Assembly (NCBI GenBank): GCA_018649885.1
Contig: JABIHA010000079.1
Coordinates: 1-50,001, forward strand
DNA from: Bacteriovoracaceae bacterium
GTDB lineage: Bacteria > Bdellovibrionota > Bacteriovoracia > Bacteriovoracales > Bacteriovoracaceae
DNA: 50,001 nucleotides
Direction of reading: 5' to 3'
Below, piece after piece: positions 34,148 through 42,004 of this stretch. The number at the start of each line of letters is the position of its first letter. The first letter of the stretch is position 1. The notes below the pieces were generated by a model. It was given only the letters and a program-made list of their open reading frames with translations. It made no database searches and was not told where the DNA came from. The position numbers and the translations under genes are program-made.

Positions 34148-34726
34148 CTATGCTAGGTTTTTGTTAGCAAAATCCCAATTAACAAGATTCCAGAAAGCTT
34201 CTACATATTTAGGTCGAGCATTTCTGTAGTCGATGTAATAGGCGTGTTCCCAAACATCACAAGTTAAAACAGGAGTATGTCCATCTCTAAGAGGACAGTC
34301 TGCATTTGTTGTTTGTACGATATCAAGGCTTCCGTCAGCAGTCTTAACTAGCCAACACCATCCTGAACCAAAAAGAGTTCCAGCTTTTGCAGTAAACTCT
34401 TCTTTAAATTTATCAAAAGATCCCCACTTAGCATTAATCGCATCAGCTACTGCTCCAGCAGGAGTACCGCCGCCATTTGGCTTAAGTGAGTTCCAGTAAA
34501 ATGTGTGGTTCCAGATTTGGGCGCCATTATTAAAAATTCCACCTGTGGCTCCTCGAACGATATCTTCAAGGGATTTTCCTTCCCATTCAGTACCTGGGAC
34601 AGCCGCATTTAACTTTGCAATATAGCCAGCGTGGTGCTTGCCGTAATGAAACTCTAAAGTCTCTGGTGAAATATGTGGTGTCAAAGCGTCATTAGAGTAG
34701 GGTAGTTCTGGTAATTTATGCTCCAT
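34148..34726 (-). CDS. sodB: Superoxide dismutase, Fe type
   Basis: Converts superoxide to oxygen and hydrogen peroxide. The 192-residue sequence carries all four metal ligands: His27 (EFHYGKHH), His74 (WNHTFYW), Asp157 and His161 (DVWEHAYY). The iron form is favoured by [22 protein letters not shown] and by GSGWCWLVK. No signal peptide is present, so it is cytoplasmic. AAGGAG stands six bases before the second of two adjacent ATG codons, which is used here; the first would add one Met. It is a single-gene unit ending at the shared terminator. Confidence 0.96.
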   Translation of the reverse strand: MEHKLPELPYSNDALTPHISPETLEFHYGKHHAGYIAKLNAAVPGTEWEGKSLEDIVRGATGGIFNNGAQIWNHTFYWNSLKPNGGGTPAGAVADAINAKWGSFDKFKEEFTAKAGTLFGSGWCWLVKTADGSLDIVQTTNADCPLRDGHTPVLTCDVWEHAYYIDYRNARPKYVEAFWNLVNWDFANKNLA

Positions 34727-34902
34727 CATAGTCTCCTTATTTGGTTGGTCTTATAAAATAATCTCTTAGCGAAATTCGTGAATTACCTAAGAAATATCAT
34801 ATATTCAAATTTTATTCACCCTCCACCATGTCATTCATGATGGATTTTTTCATCCACTAGGTTTAGGATGTAAAGACCATTTTGGGACAAAGGAAACCTA
34901 GA

Positions 34903-35853
34903 GTGAAATTGATTTATTTAATGGTGCTATTAACATCTACTATCGCTCTGGCGCAAAGGCCCGCGTGGATCAACAATCCCGGCGAGGGCTGTACCCCATT
35001 AGAATTGTGTGGTGTCGGTGAGGGCTCAGGGCTGATGTCAGCTGAAGCAGCTGCTAGAAGGGCCCTAGCGCTCATATTCAAGGCACAAATCAAATCTGAG
35101 AGCACATCCACCAAGAGCGTATCTCAAACTGGGGGCGATGAACTCTTAAGTTCAGATATCACAGAAGAGACTCAATTTTTTGTCACTGAGATCACTGATA
35201 AGGTGATTGAGGGATCAGTTGTTAAGAAAAGATTTGAAAAAGAAGGCAGAGTCTTTGTTTTAGTTGCACTCAAAAAGAGGAAAGCTGCAGCGAGACTGAA
35301 AAGTGAAATGGATTTGATGGATCAAAAAATGAAGTCTCTTTTAAAAGAGGGAAAAAGATCATCACTCCATAGAATACTCAAAATGTACGATATTAGGGAA
35401 ACTCTCAATAGGGACTACGAGTTTCTCACTAATTTCAAAAATCCCGCCGTCATCTCCCTTGCCGAGGTTCAAAGAAAGAGACTTAAGTATGTTGATCGAA
35501 AGACAACATTAAAGGTTCAGATATTTGGTGATGATACTTTAAAGAGTGTAGAGAGCACTTTAGTACAAGCGTTGCTGGATAGCGGCTTTAGAATAGTGCC
35601 AGAAGCAAATTCTTCTAGCTTTGCCATTAAAGGCGAATTTAAGTCTGACCGTTTATTTTTGAACGTGAAAGGTTTCGAGAAGCATCAGTTTCATCTGACG
35701 CTCTATACTCAGAACAAGTTGGGGTCTAAAATTGGGGCCCTCAATTACTCCACCGTGAAACTTGCTAGAAGTGGAAAGCAGGCCATGGAAAAAGCGATGC
35801 TGGAGATGAAGTCATTTATTAAAGAAAATCTTGATGAGCTAAATATTGATTGA
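34903..35853 (+). CDS. Exported LPP20-family protein
   Basis: A 316-residue exported protein with a signal peptide (LIYLMVLLTSTIALA/Q) but no lipobox. The N-terminal half matches the LPP20 fold: RPAWINNPG, LCGVGEGSG, then SAEAAARRALALIFKAQIKSES, ending with VFVLVALKKRKA. The C-terminal half (about 160-316) looks like a separate alpha/beta domain. The start at 34903 has AAAGGA about eight bases upstream; the TTG at 34882 does not. It leads an operon of four genes and overlaps the reading frame of the next gene only by its tail. LPP20 proteins are outer-membrane associated; their role is poorly known. Confidence 0.82.
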   Translation: MKLIYLMVLLTSTIALAQRPAWINNPGEGCTPLELCGVGEGSGLMSAEAAARRALALIFKAQIKSESTSTKSVSQTGGDELLSSDITEETQFFVTEITDKVIEGSVVKKRFEKEGRVFVLVALKKRKAAARLKSEMDLMDQKMKSLLKEGKRSSLHRILKMYDIRETLNRDYEFLTNFKNPAVISLAEVQRKRLKYVDRKTTLKVQIFGDDTLKSVESTLVQALLDSGFRIVPEANSSSFAIKGEFKSDRLFLNVKGFEKHQFHLTLYTQNKLGSKIGALNYSTVKLARSGKQAMEKAMLEMKSFIKENLDELNID

Positions 35854-35876
35854 GTGATCCTTTTTGGAGGTATGAA

Positions 35877-36566
35877 ATGAAATTCATAGCAGTTTTAACA
35901 ATGGCGTCCCTGTTTATTCTTGGAGGTTGTTCAAGTTCTAAGCACAAAGAAAAACTTGAAGTTCAAGACAACACGGAGACGATTAAAAAAGATTATGAAG
36001 TAAGAGATGCAAGTCATACTATGCGACCAGCATGGGTGCAAAATGCAATTTTATGGGCAGATGAAGTTGGCAAAGATGGCGCTAAATTTAGATACCACTC
36101 CTATCAAACGGGTGTAAAGGTTGATAGAGAAACGGCGTGCTCTCTTGCTAAAACTTATGCAAGAGCAGATGTGGCTTCAGAGATTTCTAGTTTTATCCAA
36201 AAGACTATGGCCGCCTCAAAAGAAGGACAGGCAAGTATCGATGATACCAATCCTGTAACAGCACCTCTTCGTGAGTATATTGAAGACACCTTGGCCGAAA
36301 GAGTTCAAGCCTTTCTTCACGGTGCAAGCCTCAGGGGAACCTACTGGGAAAAAAGATTCTATCTTCAAGACATGGGCGCTAGTAGAAATTACACGGGCTA
36401 CACCTGTGCAGCTCTTATTAGAATTGAAAACAAATTCATAAAAGAGGCAATTGGCAGGGCCATCGCTCAACTTGTGAACAAAACTGATTCAAATCTAAAA
36501 AGCAATGTTAAGCAGGCGCTTGATAATGTGGCTGACTCTTATTTAAAAGAAACTGGTAAAATGTAA
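35877..36566 (+). CDS. LPP20-like lipoprotein
   Basis: A 229-residue lipoprotein with a clear lipobox (LFILGGC, Cys18). The mature protein includes RPAWVQNAILW, then SLAKTYARADVASEISSFIQKT, the same Trp-motif-then-helix pattern as the gene before, so it is a second LPP20-like member. Two further cysteines (ACSLA, YTCAAL) lie in the fold. GGAGG seven bases before ATG 35877 fixes the start; an in-frame codon at 35850 overlaps the upstream gene and has no SD. Confidence 0.82.
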   Translation: MKFIAVLTMASLFILGGCSSSKHKEKLEVQDNTETIKKDYEVRDASHTMRPAWVQNAILWADEVGKDGAKFRYHSYQTGVKVDRETACSLAKTYARADVASEISSFIQKTMAASKEGQASIDDTNPVTAPLREYIEDTLAERVQAFLHGASLRGTYWEKRFYLQDMGASRNYTGYTCAALIRIENKFIKEAIGRAIAQLVNKTDSNLKSNVKQALDNVADSYLKETGKM

Positions 36567-36584
36567 TAATATTTGGAGATAAAA

Positions 36585-37205
36585 ATGAAAAAATTCCTGC
36601 CTCTAATAACTCTTTTAACACTAACATCTCTTTTTTCTGTTAGCTGTGGAAGTTTTAAGGCCAAAAGAGTGGATTCAAAAGAATCAGATGAAAAGGCCCT
36701 TGAGATTACCGATGAATGGGTTAATGCGGACACAGAAAGAATTGTTCGTGATCTAATGAAGCAAGTGAGTGCTCACAGAGGTTGGAAGAGATTTCTTACA
36801 ACTTACAGAGGGACTCCAAAAGTTTTTATTGGAGAGGTTCAAAATCTTACTAGTGAGCCCTACTTTCCAATCTCTGATCTAAATGACGAGCTTTTAAATG
36901 AACTCTCAGCGAGTGGAGACTTTGTTCTTGTGGACGCATCTGCCAGAGAAGCCATCTTAAAAGAGATTACTTATCAAAATGACGGAATGGTTGATCCAAG
37001 TACCGCCAAGTCTATTGGAAAACAAACAGGCGCTGATTTGATTATCTTTGGAAATGTTCACATGAAGCCAAAAGCACGCGCCGGCAAAACCATTAAGGAA
37101 TACTCAGTTAACGTAAGAATGACCAATATTGAAAAGGCCGTTGAAGTTCTTAGAACAAGGGCCAAGCTGTTTAAGTACTCAGACCAAGCTGCATCTGGCT
37201 GGTAG
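36585..37205 (+). CDS. LpoB-family lipoprotein, probable penicillin-binding-protein activator
   Basis: LpoB reaches from the outer membrane through the wall to activate the synthase PBP1B. The 206-residue protein has a lipoprotein signal (LTSLFSVSC), a short linker, and the LpoB domain: PKVFIGEVQNLTSEPY, DLNDELLNELSASGDFVLVDASAREAILKEI and KQTGADLIIFGNVHM. The linker is much shorter than in E. coli LpoB, where it must span a wide periplasm. GGAGA lies six bases before ATG 36585. It sits between an LPP20-like gene and a COG3014 gene, an arrangement also known in gammaproteobacteria. The partner synthase is not in the window. Confidence 0.87.
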   Translation: MKKFLPLITLLTLTSLFSVSCGSFKAKRVDSKESDEKALEITDEWVNADTERIVRDLMKQVSAHRGWKRFLTTYRGTPKVFIGEVQNLTSEPYFPISDLNDELLNELSASGDFVLVDASAREAILKEITYQNDGMVDPSTAKSIGKQTGADLIIFGNVHMKPKARAGKTIKEYSVNVRMTNIEKAVEVLRTRAKLFKYSDQAASGW

Positions 37206-37210
37206 AGTAG

Positions 37211-38947
37211 GTGCTAAAAACAAATAGGGGCAGAAAGTATTCACTATTTTCTGCCTTACTACTTTCAATTCTTCTTCTTTCTTCCTGCTCTAGCACTCAA
37301 CATAAAGAGCAGTCAGCTTTTAGAGATCTCTACAAAAGTGGCCAATACGATGAGGCGCTATCGCTTTTAAAAGACTCAGAAGTAGGAAAAGACCAGGACA
37401 ACCAACTTTTATATTATTTTGAAAAAGCTCTGATTCATCATTCAAAAAAAGAATACTACCAATCAGTTTTAACTTTCAACAAGGCCATTAAAAAGGCCCG
37501 TCAGCTTTATACTGAAAGTATCTCAAAAAAGATTTTAAAAGGCCTTGTTAACGATAAGGTAGATAAATACTACGGGCTTCCCTATGAAGTCTCTCTTGCC
37601 TACTTCTACGCAAGTTTAGGGCACTATCTCATTGCTCAGCAGGGATTTTATGAGAGATATACCCCCGCTACTCCCGATGCCAAGCCCATTAAAAGGGTCG
37701 ATTTGAGCAAAGGCCAGCGCAGGAAAGAACTACTTAGTGCTCGTGCCACAGTAGTAGCGTGGGATAGCTTTTTAAAAACTCTTCGGGCCCAAAAATTGGG
37801 GAAGAGTGTTTTTAAAGATGATCTACTTGCAAAAACTTGGGGAGCTTTTATTCACGAGGCGATTGCCACTAGTCAGGATCTTCAAACTGCTCTTTTACTT
37901 TATAGAAAGGCCCGTGAGTTAGTGTTCAAAAATTATAATTCTTACAAGGCCTACAATACACTTTCAAAAAAATTCAGAGGGGATTTTGAAAGGCTTCCCT
38001 CTCTACCGAAGAGTAAAGTCAAAAGTGACTACATTGCTAGAACTCCACATCAAGCACAGCTGTCTGATTTCCTAGACAGAAAAATTATTTCTCTCACAAA
38101 AAAATTCAGACCCAGAAGAGTCAAGAATCTAAAAACTCAGTTGGGTATTGATCCCAAATTGATCAAAGAAGTTCCAAGTTATTCAAAAAATGCCACCAAT
38201 ATTACAGTTGTTCTTCAAAATGGAATGGTTCCTCACAAGAAACCCAAGAGATACGATATTGGAATCGAAGGGGCGCTGAAGGCCACTAAAAATCGCACAG
38301 CAAGAAGGATTATCACCCAAGTGGGAGTTCCTCTTCTTGGAGCATTTGCTGCCAATCAGTTGGGATTGATTCCTAAAAGAGCAAGCTATCCTGGAGCGAT
38401 GATTGGACTCTATGGTGCCCAAGCGGCAGTGGCCATTGCCACCATTGGATTTGAACTCCCTATTATGAGATCACCTTACGATGGTAGAGCAGGGGTACTC
38501 GAAATTACCGATGAGTCCGGAGCTCCAGTTAAATCTCTTAAGATTCCTATTGCTTCACCTCTTGGTGATATTGCAGAAGAGTCCGTAGTTGAAAATACAT
38601 CTGCACTTTATTTGAGAACTGGATTAAGGGTTGCTGGAAAACATGTTGCGGCCATCGCAACAGCTTATATGACTTACAAGAGTTTAAAGAAAACCCTCCC
38701 GGCAAAGTGGGCCGCCGTTGCTGGTTACTCACTTGCCTCAAGAGGAATTTCAGAAACTGAAAAAGCAGACGTTCGTTACTGGAGTACACTGCCTTTTGAT
38801 GTGAAGCTTAGAAGCTTTCACCTAGGACCTGGAAAGTATCATCTAAAGTACAATTTCGCGGGAAAGGTAATCGACTTGGGAGTTCACCATGTTAAAAATA
38901 ATGGTATTCCACTTCTAATTAATAGGCGCTTAGCAAATCTGTACTGA
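37211..38947 (+). CDS. COG3014 family lipoprotein with TPR-like repeats
   Basis: A 578-residue lipoprotein (LLLSILLLSSC). Residues 35-100 form TPR-like helices (FRDLYKSGQYDEALSLLKDS, YYFEKALIHHSKKEYYQSVLTFNKAIKKA), and the middle has YYGLPYEVSLAYFYASLGHYLIAQ, a COG3014 signature. The C-terminal third contains glycine-rich hydrophobic segments (LGAFAANQLGLIP, YPGAMIGLYGAQAAVAIATIGFELP) that may sit at a membrane. The GTG start is five bases after the LpoB stop and lacks a strong SD. It ends the operon; a small TACC/GGTA hairpin at 38948-38959 is a weak terminator candidate. Confidence 0.82.
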   Translation: MLKTNRGRKYSLFSALLLSILLLSSCSSTQHKEQSAFRDLYKSGQYDEALSLLKDSEVGKDQDNQLLYYFEKALIHHSKKEYYQSVLTFNKAIKKARQLYTESISKKILKGLVNDKVDKYYGLPYEVSLAYFYASLGHYLIAQQGFYERYTPATPDAKPIKRVDLSKGQRRKELLSARATVVAWDSFLKTLRAQKLGKSVFKDDLLAKTWGAFIHEAIATSQDLQTALLLYRKARELVFKNYNSYKAYNTLSKKFRGDFERLPSLPKSKVKSDYIARTPHQAQLSDFLDRKIISLTKKFRPRRVKNLKTQLGIDPKLIKEVPSYSKNATNITVVLQNGMVPHKKPKRYDIGIEGALKATKNRTARRIITQVGVPLLGAFAANQLGLIPKRASYPGAMIGLYGAQAAVAIATIGFELPIMRSPYDGRAGVLEITDESGAPVKSLKIPIASPLGDIAEESVVENTSALYLRTGLRVAGKHVAAIATAYMTYKSLKKTLPAKWAAVAGYSLASRGISETEKADVRYWSTLPFDVKLRSFHLGPGKYHLKYNFAGKVIDLGVHHVKNNGIPLLINRRLANLY

Positions 38948-39028
38948 TACCCTCGGGTAATTTGTTCCTCAAGCGTATTTCAAAAATTAAGAAATTGAGA
39001 ATTGTAATTCTATTACCGATTCTTAGGT

Positions 39029-39946
39029 ATGAAATGGACCACTCTCGTCTTAATATTCACGATTTTACTCACTCCTCAGCTGTGCCTGGCCAAGAGAAGC
39101 GCTAAGACAATCTTTGCAGACCAGTCAAAGCTCAATAGAAAGTGGAGTAGGTTATTTAGAAGAAGTGATCGAAACTTGAAGTACCTATTCAATCTTTTAA
39201 GCGACTCATCTACTGGAAGAAAGCTTTTAAAAAAGGCCAAAATTAGGGCCCGCGCCATGGGAAAAACTCTACTTGAAGTAGTGATACCGGGCAGTGGTTC
39301 TCTCACAGATAGCACTCTTTACAGAAGATTTTCAGCATCCAACCCAGAGCAAGTTATTTTCGAAAGTAACTCTCTTGTTTATATTAACTCTGATCTACCA
39401 GTCATTGATGCTGTACTAGATCTCTCACACGAGTTAACTCATTTTGTTTATAGAAAAGCATTTAACCCATACAAAGACTCTTTCAATGTAAAAGAATTTA
39501 TCACTGCAACCATTGAAGGAAGTGGGGGAGAAGTAGATGCTTTTTTAAATGAATGCCGAGTTTTAAAAGAGCTTTTTAGAAAATCAAATTCAAGTCGCTA
39601 TCACTGCCATTTGATTAAAGATCATGACGGGGACCTTTCAAGAAGGCTTGCGAAATTTCATTTCTATAAAGTGGGACAAGGCCATCACTACCTAACAGAA
39701 AACCTTCATAAAAAAGGCCACGAGATTCAATATCTCTCAGACGAAAATCCAGTATTCATCTCATCGACCTATGGTGATTCATATCCTATGGCGGCTTACA
39801 AAGAGTATATAACCGTAAAAGAGAAGGCCTGCAAAAATGAGGGAAGAAGAGTTTCCTATATTAAACAGGCAAGCGGCAGAAGTCCTGCCTATGTTAAAAA
39901 ATCCTACCAAAAAATTATCAATAGTTACGAGTCTAGATGCCTTTAG
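39029..39946 (+). CDS. Exported HExxH putative zinc metallopeptidase
   Basis: A 305-residue exported protein with a signal peptide (LVLIFTILLTPQLCLA/K). Residues 134-138 are HELTH, the HExxH zinc-binding and catalytic motif, placed after a typical hydrophobic strand and helix (VIDAVLDLS). Glu163 or Glu168 in IEGSGGEVDAF, about 25-30 residues later, would be the third zinc ligand of a gluzincin. Two cysteine pairs lie further on. The family is not recognised, so peptidase function is an inference from the motif. ATG start; TTAGG is very close upstream. The stop shares bases with the convergent gene. Confidence 0.75.
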   Translation: MKWTTLVLIFTILLTPQLCLAKRSAKTIFADQSKLNRKWSRLFRRSDRNLKYLFNLLSDSSTGRKLLKKAKIRARAMGKTLLEVVIPGSGSLTDSTLYRRFSASNPEQVIFESNSLVYINSDLPVIDAVLDLSHELTHFVYRKAFNPYKDSFNVKEFITATIEGSGGEVDAFLNECRVLKELFRKSNSSRYHCHLIKDHDGDLSRRLAKFHFYKVGQGHHYLTENLHKKGHEIQYLSDENPVFISSTYGDSYPMAAYKEYITVKEKACKNEGRRVSYIKQASGRSPAYVKKSYQKIINSYESRCL

Positions 39947-40179
39947 CTCTCTGGCTGAATAATGGCGAAAATAGCAGAACAAACCCCAACACTAAGAAGA
40001 AAGTAAAATGCAGGAAGCCTAAATTTTTTAAGTTTCCTAGAGCGCACGGGGCCTACAATAATCAATATATTTATGTGAAGTGGAGCCTTCTCTTTATAAA
40101 AGGATATAGCAAGGCAGGAAACCGATAAACTAATAGAGACAACGTGAAAATTTTTTAAAAGATCGTAATTTACCGGCAT
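39943..40179 (-). CDS. Small two-helix membrane protein
   Basis: A 78-residue protein with two hydrophobic helices (about residues 12-26 and 57-74) joined by a basic loop (VRSRKLKKFRLP). No family is known. What makes it credible is the near-perfect promoter that ends six bases before its ATG, and the way its stop codon fits into the stop of the convergent gene (TTAG), as at other convergent gene pairs here. No SD is present, so it should be translated from a leaderless mRNA. Confidence 0.55.
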   Translation of the reverse strand: MPVNYDLLKNFHVVSISLSVSCLAISFYKEKAPLHINILIIVGPVRSRKLKKFRLPAFYFLLSVGVCSAIFAIIQPES

Positions 40180-40185
40180 AGGTCA

Positions 40186-40214
40186 ATTATAAAAGAAGTT
40201 TGGATCTGCTTCAA
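40186..40214 (-). promoter_or_regulatory. Sigma-70-type promoter for a leaderless minus-strand gene
   Basis: On the minus strand, TTGAAG (40209-40214) and a perfect TATAAT (40186-40191) are 17 bases apart. The ATG at 40177-40179 begins six bases after the -10 box, so transcription should start at or next to the start codon. Confidence 0.7.
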
Positions 40215-40272
40215 TAGACCGAAATAAGGTAAAACTAAATATTTTTTTTTTAGCTAATATCGAATATATCAT

Positions 40273-40299
40273 TCAATCGAGTTTGTTGATTGCCGATAA
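40273..40299 (+). promoter_or_regulatory. Sigma-28 (FliA)-type promoter
   Basis: TCAA at 40273-40276, a 15-base spacer and GCCGATAA at 40292-40299. The -10 box equals the flagellar sigma-28 consensus GCCGATAA exactly, and the -35 core matches three of four bases at the correct distance. It lies 20 bases before the ATG of the HAMP-like gene. Confidence 0.7.
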
Positions 40300-40319
40300 G
40301 AAGGTGAAGTGAGGTAAGT

Positions 40320-40787
40320 ATGGACCAGTTTAATTCCTATACAAGTAACAGCGTAAGTGAGCAAACCCATTATTCAAAAAAAAGATCGTCGATCTTTATT
40401 AACAAATATTTTCAGGTGAGCTTCTTATTTCACTTTCTGGCCATTGTAGGATGCTCTGTGGGAAGTTTCTATTTTTTAGGAAGTGTTCTGCACTGGGGAA
40501 TCACTGCATCTGCTCTCATTTCAGGAACACTTTTAACAGTTGGAGGACTCTACCTTTCTTTTAGAATCGCGGGCCCTTTGTCTAGACTAAATAGTTACCT
40601 TTTGCGTTCATCAAATGGAGAGTCAATAGGGGAGTTACATTTTAGAAGTGATGACTACTTTGAAAACCTCTCACATTCTTTCAACCTACAGCAAAGCTAT
40701 ATCTCTAAAATTCAAGATCAAAACCAGCCTATGCATGAAATAGGGCAAAATGCTGAAGTTACTCCAATCCATAAAAAAGCTGCCTAA
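40320..40787 (+). CDS. HAMP-like inner-membrane protein, probably flagellar/chemotaxis regulon
   Basis: A 155-residue protein with two membrane helices (about 33-53 and 58-80) followed by FRIAGPLSRLNSYLLRSSNGES and a FRSDDYFENLSHSFN stretch, which has the AS1 - connector - AS2 layout of a HAMP domain (conserved Pro, then a hydrophobic-Gly connector, then D-E/D-F). Nothing follows HAMP: no methyl-accepting, kinase or cyclase domain. It could be a truncated receptor-like adaptor. The SD GAGG is six bases from ATG. The sigma-28-type promoter upstream suggests expression with late flagellar genes. Confidence 0.75.
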   Translation: MDQFNSYTSNSVSEQTHYSKKRSSIFINKYFQVSFLFHFLAIVGCSVGSFYFLGSVLHWGITASALISGTLLTVGGLYLSFRIAGPLSRLNSYLLRSSNGESIGELHFRSDDYFENLSHSFNLQQSYISKIQDQNQPMHEIGQNAEVTPIHKKAA

Positions 40788-40875
40788 AAAACCATTGTAG
40801 TAAGCAAATTTGTTCAGCAGCTTGCTCTAAATATTGAAAAATTCACGATTTTTTTAAACTACTCGATGAGTGTTT

Positions 40876-41973
40876 ATGAGGTTGTTACAAATTTTATTTT
40901 TTTATCTGAGTGTATCCGTTGCCTTTTCAACTTCAGTTACAAAAGATATGACTTTAAAGGTCGCAACGTGCGAGATGCTACAAGCTGAAATCTCTTCACT
41001 ACAAGCGTGGTCCAGGAAAATGGGATCAACCTACTCAGTAGGGGAAATCGATTGTCAGGACCATTGCAGCGCTAGTGGTTGCGAAATCAATGTTATGCCA
41101 TTTGCTCCAGAATTGGCGTTTGATCTTCATGGCAGGTATTCAAAACAAAGGGCCCCAAATTGCTGGAATCTGTCCTTATTCGGAGCAGGATTAGTTCAGT
41201 CACTAAGATACAGTACACCACAGGAATTTGATTTCTATCTGAATTCTCCACTATGTCGCTTAAAAGATCTCACTCAAGAGGAACCAAGTCCAGGTGATAT
41301 TGTCGCAATTATGGAACCAATTATATATATGGGAAGAAAGTATATGACCCATGTTCACGGCTACATTTATTTATCTGATGAATTGATATTTTCTAAAAAT
41401 GGATCGGCAAATGAATCTCCCTATGCGATTCAACCTAGAAGCAATTTAAATGAACCTTATTTAAAAGACAAAGACCCAAGATGCTCTGAATTAATTTCTC
41501 CAAAGGAGTGTCATTTCAAACAATTTGTCTATGAATGTATAAGCCTTGATGACTACCTACTCCTTACACCTATGACTAGTGAGGAGGAGAGTATAGAAGA
41601 TGATTTAGCAGAAGTAAGATGTTTGCTCGAAAAAGCCATTAAAGAAACAGGGGTGCTCGACTTTTCCGCTGAACACATGGAGCTAATCGAATCAGTTGGA
41701 CAAATTGCTCAAGCTAGGTATACCAGGGCCGTGGCCCTTAAGAAAAAATATGATCCAATGTCTTTTCAAGAATGTAAAACTGGTGAAGACCAAGGACTAC
41801 CAACTGATTACTCTGATCTCGACCGCGAGATCGTTCTTTACTCTAGCTTTTTGGCAGAGACCGAAGTACTTTACAAGACTTTAAGGCAAGAGCCATTACT
41901 ACCTCCAGGGCACCATGACCTCGATCAAGAAGGTGTCAAATTATTTGAAAGAAGTATGGATTGGACTCCTTAA
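40876..41973 (+). CDS. Exported protein with NlpC/P60-like cysteine hydrolase domain
   Basis: A 365-residue exported protein (signal LLQILFFYLSVSVAFS). The middle part has the layout of papain-like cell-wall amidases or peptidases: NCWNLSLFGAGL with candidate catalytic Cys96, SPGDIVAI, then HVHGYIYLSDELIFSKNGS with candidate His159 or His161. This suggests NlpC/P60 or CHAP-type activity on peptide bonds of peptidoglycan, although overall similarity is low. N- and C-terminal regions are acidic and helical with extra Cys pairs. ATG 40876 is chosen over GTG 40870; neither has a strong SD. Confidence 0.65.
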   Translation: MRLLQILFFYLSVSVAFSTSVTKDMTLKVATCEMLQAEISSLQAWSRKMGSTYSVGEIDCQDHCSASGCEINVMPFAPELAFDLHGRYSKQRAPNCWNLSLFGAGLVQSLRYSTPQEFDFYLNSPLCRLKDLTQEEPSPGDIVAIMEPIIYMGRKYMTHVHGYIYLSDELIFSKNGSANESPYAIQPRSNLNEPYLKDKDPRCSELISPKECHFKQFVYECISLDDYLLLTPMTSEEESIEDDLAEVRCLLEKAIKETGVLDFSAEHMELIESVGQIAQARYTRAVALKKKYDPMSFQECKTGEDQGLPTDYSDLDREIVLYSSFLAETEVLYKTLRQEPLLPPGHHDLDQEGVKLFERSMDWTP

Positions 41974-42004
41974 TTTTTTTTCAGGTAATTTCTAAGCATT
42001 GCCG

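Noticed and set aside
39937..40128. 63-codon plus-strand frame
   Set aside because: Opposite the small two-helix gene, which has its own promoter; the plus frame is Lys/Asn-rich and lacks an SD.
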